Assembly (NCBI GenBank): GCA_035647815.1 | Contig: DASRMR010000029.1 | Location: forward strand, 1-64,000 | From: JAAYRQ01 sp035647815 | GTDB taxonomy: Bacteria; Bacillota; Syntrophomonadia; Syntrophomonadales; Syntrophomonadaceae | Direction: 5' to 3' | DNA: 64,000 bases | Shown here: piece by piece, positions 61,695-64,000 of the stretch | Layout of the letters: every line of letters begins with the position of its first letter | How positions within the stretch are numbered: the first letter of the stretch is position 1 | Notes under the pieces: model-generated | Seen by the model: only the letters and a program-made list of their open reading frames with translations | The model's database searches: none | Told to the model about the DNA's origin: nothing | Translations under genes and position numbers: made by a program

Positions 61695-62435
61695 GTGATA
61701 ATAATTGAAGATTTATCTGTAACCTATCCTGGGAAAAATCAGGATATAGTCGCAATTGACAACTTAAATATAAAAGTAAAATCAGGGGATATATATACTG
61801 TTATAGGGCCTTCCGGTTCCGGTAAATCAACACTTCTATATGTATTATCCGGCATAATTAAGGATTATACTGGAAGTGTTTTAATAAACGGGACTGCTAT
61901 TGACCCGCAAAAACAACGCATTGGCTTAGTCTTACAAAACTATGGGCTATTACCATGGAAAAATGTTTATCAAAATGCTATGTTAGGTGTAAAGATTAAA
62001 AAGGGTTCTAAAGTTTTAGATGAATATAGTCATTATATTTTAAAACAATTAGGCATAGAAAACCTTTTAGATCGATATCCAAAAGAATTAAGTGGAGGTC
62101 AACAACAACGAGTTGCTATAGCGCGGGCATTTTTATTAAAACCAGATTTATTATTAATGGATGAACCATTCTCGGCTTTAGATGCTATGACTCGAGAAGA
62201 AATTCAGGCATTATTTCTAGACATTTGGAAACAAAATCGGGTGACTACTATTTTTATAACTCATAGTGTAGATGAAGCACTTTATTTAGGTAATAAAATC
62301 GTTGTCTTATCATCTGCACCAGGTAGAGTTTTAAAAATATTAGACAATCCATGTTTCCAATTAGATAACTTAAGATCTCGAGATGAGTATTATATGATGT
62401 CAACTAAAGTCAGGAATATTGTAGATGAGGGATGA
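61695..62435 (+). CDS. ABC transporter ATP-binding protein (SsuB/TauB type)
   Basis: 246 residues from GTG. Walker A GPSGSGKST, Q-loop LQNYGLLPWKNV, signature LSGGQQQRVAIARA, Walker B LLLMDEPFSALD, H-loop THSVDEAL. The GLLPWKN stretch is typical of NitT/TauT-class ATPases. The stop overlaps the permease start (ATGATGA). Confidence 0.95.
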   Translation: MIIIEDLSVTYPGKNQDIVAIDNLNIKVKSGDIYTVIGPSGSGKSTLLYVLSGIIKDYTGSVLINGTAIDPQKQRIGLVLQNYGLLPWKNVYQNAMLGVKIKKGSKVLDEYSHYILKQLGIENLLDRYPKELSGGQQQRVAIARAFLLKPDLLLMDEPFSALDAMTREEIQALFLDIWKQNRVTTIFITHSVDEALYLGNKIVVLSSAPGRVLKILDNPCFQLDNLRSRDEYYMMSTKVRNIVDEG

Positions 62436-63181
62436 TGAAGGTGTTCTCGCAAGATAAATGGCGTGGGGCTATATATGGTCTTATAATACTAATTATCATA
62501 TGGTATATCGTTTCCATGTTAGTAAATTTACCGATTATACCTAATCCGACCATTGTTTTTATTAACCTAATACAAGTATTCAAAGCTAAAATCGCTATCC
62601 ATGTATTTTATAGCTTAATTAGAATTTTGGAAGGGATTGCTATTGCTCTTCTTATCGGTGTTCCGCTTGGCTTACTGATGGGTTATTTTGAAAAATGGGA
62701 TAAAATCTTATCACCTTTACTTTATTTTGCCTATCCAATTCCTAAAATTGCTCTTCTGCCAATAATAATGGTGTTATTCGGGTTGGGAGAAGCTTCTAAG
62801 CTTATAATGATTGTTTTGATTATCGTTTTTCAAATTATTATTACATCAAGAGATGCAGTTAGAGATATTCCTGATGAAACATTTCATTCACTACAATCGC
62901 TAGGTGCTAGCAAGTTACAAATTATTTTCGAGATAATAATTCCTGCTACACTATCTGAAATATTAACTTCGACTCGTTTAGCTCTTGGTACAGCTATATC
63001 TATACTTTTCTTTACAGAAACTTTTGGAACAGAATTTGGTATGGGATTTTTCATTATGGATTCTTGGATGCGGATTAATTATCTAGACATGTATTCGGGA
63101 ATTATCGTGCTTAGTCTTATTGGATTCTGCCTTTTTATCATTATAGATATGACTGAAAGGCGACTCTGTTCTTGGAGGTAG
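62432..63181 (+). CDS. ABC transporter permease (NitT/TauT type)
   Basis: 249 residues with six hydrophobic helices and the EAA loop (TFHSLQSLGASKLQIIFEIIIPATLSEI). Forms the membrane channel with the two upstream genes. Four-base overlap with the ATPase gene implies coupling. Ends before a long non-coding stretch. Confidence 0.93.
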   Translation: MMKVFSQDKWRGAIYGLIILIIIWYIVSMLVNLPIIPNPTIVFINLIQVFKAKIAIHVFYSLIRILEGIAIALLIGVPLGLLMGYFEKWDKILSPLLYFAYPIPKIALLPIIMVLFGLGEASKLIMIVLIIVFQIIITSRDAVRDIPDETFHSLQSLGASKLQIIFEIIIPATLSEILTSTRLALGTAISILFFTETFGTEFGMGFFIMDSWMRINYLDMYSGIIVLSLIGFCLFIIIDMTERRLCSWR

Positions 63182-63547
63182 TAAATACTTTGTAGTTAGC
63201 TTTAGATATAAAGGATTTTTTATTTGTTTTGTAGAAGAGGTATATATTGTAATGTGGAATAGTAAGGTTTATTTTGATGGTATAAGTTTTATCTTTAGAC
63301 AGGAGTGTTTTCAGAATATTCCAAATTAAGGTTTATGATGGCTGTAACAAATTATTATATGATATAATGTAATAAACATATTTTAACAATAGGGAATGTT
63401 ATTTAGTTGGTATATTGCGTATTGGGGGGGGTGTATATTAAAAAAACGCATTTTCTAGTATAAGAAAAACCGGAGAATAATTTTTGAAAAAGAAAAAAAT
63501 ATATAGAATTGAGGGGGACTCAGTTCTAGAAATTGGGGGAAAAATGA
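63182..63547 (+). other. Intergenic region, 366 bp
   Basis: A/T-rich. A TATAAT at 63363-63368 lacks a good -35 box. A hairpin GAATTGAG / CTCAGTTC (63506-63526) with loop GGGGA lies 22 bp before the next start and may shape its leader. A run of eight G (about 63425-63432) is unusual for this genome. No gene, terminator or known riboswitch recognised. Confidence 0.6.
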
Positions 63548-64000
63548 ATGGCGTCTAATTTTGCTTATTTGAACACGCGTGACTTTGAATTTATAATCCA
63601 AGAGTGGCTCCCAACCGAAGAAGTTTTTGCATATAAGGAGTTTGTTGATTATTATTCTAAAGATGATGTTAGATCAATTTTAGAACCTTTTCGCAAAATG
63701 TGTAAAGAGGTAGTAGAACCTTCTAATGAGGTTGGCAATGACAATCCTTGTACTTTTGAAGATGGGAAAGTAACAACTCCACCTGGATTTGGAGATTTAT
63801 TCCATAGCTTGCAACAAGATGGCTGGGGAACAGCCAATATTGATGACAGTGAAGATGCTATGACTATGCCGAACATCCTGTTTGTAATGTGTCAGGAAAT
63901 GTTATCTGCGGCTAATCCAGCTTTTATGCCTTATATTGGGCTAACTACTGGTGCTGCTGATCTTATTCAGACTTTTGGTGATGATAAACTAAAAGAGATG
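63548..64000 (+). CDS. Acyl-CoA dehydrogenase, N-terminal part (partial)
   Basis: 151 codons from ATG 63548 (GGGGGA eight bases upstream) to the window edge, open throughout. It starts MASNFAYLNTRDFEFIIQEW, continues PPGFGDLFHSLQQDGWGTAN and MLSAANPAFMPYIGLTTGAADLIQTFGDDKLK, matching the helical N-domain of the longer (about 600-residue) acyl-CoA dehydrogenases with an N-terminal extension. Catalytic and FAD parts are beyond the window. Confidence 0.88.
   Translation, partial: MASNFAYLNTRDFEFIIQEWLPTEEVFAYKEFVDYYSKDDVRSILEPFRKMCKEVVEPSNEVGNDNPCTFEDGKVTTPPGFGDLFHSLQQDGWGTANIDDSEDAMTMPNILFVMCQEMLSAANPAFMPYIGLTTGAADLIQTFGDDKLKEM

Overview
The window reads as a low-GC (roughly mid-30s percent by eye), Gram-positive, anaerobic bacterium of the Firmicutes/Clostridia type, living under salt stress. 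The signs are a glmS ribozyme, c-di-AMP riboswitches, an LPxTG sortase signal, SpoIID-type and CdaA/CdaR/GlmM proteins (Firmicutes); rubrerythrin, a FixC/FixX/Etf complex, an Old-Yellow-Enzyme dienoyl reductase and a 2-hydroxyacyl-CoA dehydratase activase (anaerobic lipid and amino-acid chemistry); and ectoine synthesis plus a BCCT transporter (salt). TTG and GTG starts with strong ribosome binding sites are common. No rRNA, tRNA, CRISPR array, transposase or integrase was seen. I could not place it to genus.

Layout. 1-4.5 kb: chemotaxis receptor tail, HI0933-type flavoprotein, MoxR ATPase plus VWA protein. 4.7-9.2 kb: acyl-CoA dehydrogenase, etfC(fixC), etfX(fixX), etfB, etfA in one operon, an electron-transfer module joining acyl-CoA/NADH oxidation to quinone and ferredoxin. 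9.3-14.1 kb: secreted Gly/Lys-rich protein divergent from a two-component system, then an OYE-family reductase with a palindromic operator lying inside its promoter spacer. 14.4-20.5 kb: housekeeping genes (deoxynucleoside kinase, CPBP protease, FmdB, ComFB, RNase HI, acyltransferase, cysteine-cluster protein, SpoIID-like lipoprotein, TrmL). 20.8-21.9 kb: REC-GGDEF cyclase and a small 2[4Fe-4S] ferredoxin.

22.1-32 kb is the most connected region. thiN-like TPK, cdaA, cdaR and glmM are followed by a glmS ribozyme and a GlmS that has both sugar-isomerase domains but no glutaminase domain. Then come DUF4363/DUF421 genes and two nearly identical c-di-AMP riboswitches. The second controls ectABC (ectoine). 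The first controls a 138-codon orphan that matches only the C-terminus of EctB. The enzyme that makes c-di-AMP and the switches that read it therefore lie within 7 kb of each other.

32-46 kb: chemotaxis receptor, BCCT osmolyte transporter, 1435-residue CoA-dehydratase activase fusion with a divergent TetR regulator, rubrerythrin, CNNM/CBS protein, and two tandem MATE exporters. 46.17-57.13 kb is bounded by a 50-bp direct repeat (49/50) that duplicates the 3' end of a hemolysin-III-type gene, so it looks like an inserted block. It carries hyuA/hyuB, a GntR regulator, a small LPxTG protein interrupted by an in-frame TGA with a SECIS-like hairpin behind it, and a DmsABC/TorD-like molybdoenzyme operon with an extra polyferredoxin. 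57.1-64 kb: hemolysin III protein, YgiQ radical SAM protein, acyltransferase, a NitT/TauT/ThiXYZ-type ABC transporter, and the start of a second acyl-CoA dehydrogenase cut by the window edge.

Best candidates for something new: the TGA-containing surface protein, the glutaminase-less GlmS under ribozyme control, the riboswitch-controlled EctB remnant, and the repeat-bounded block.
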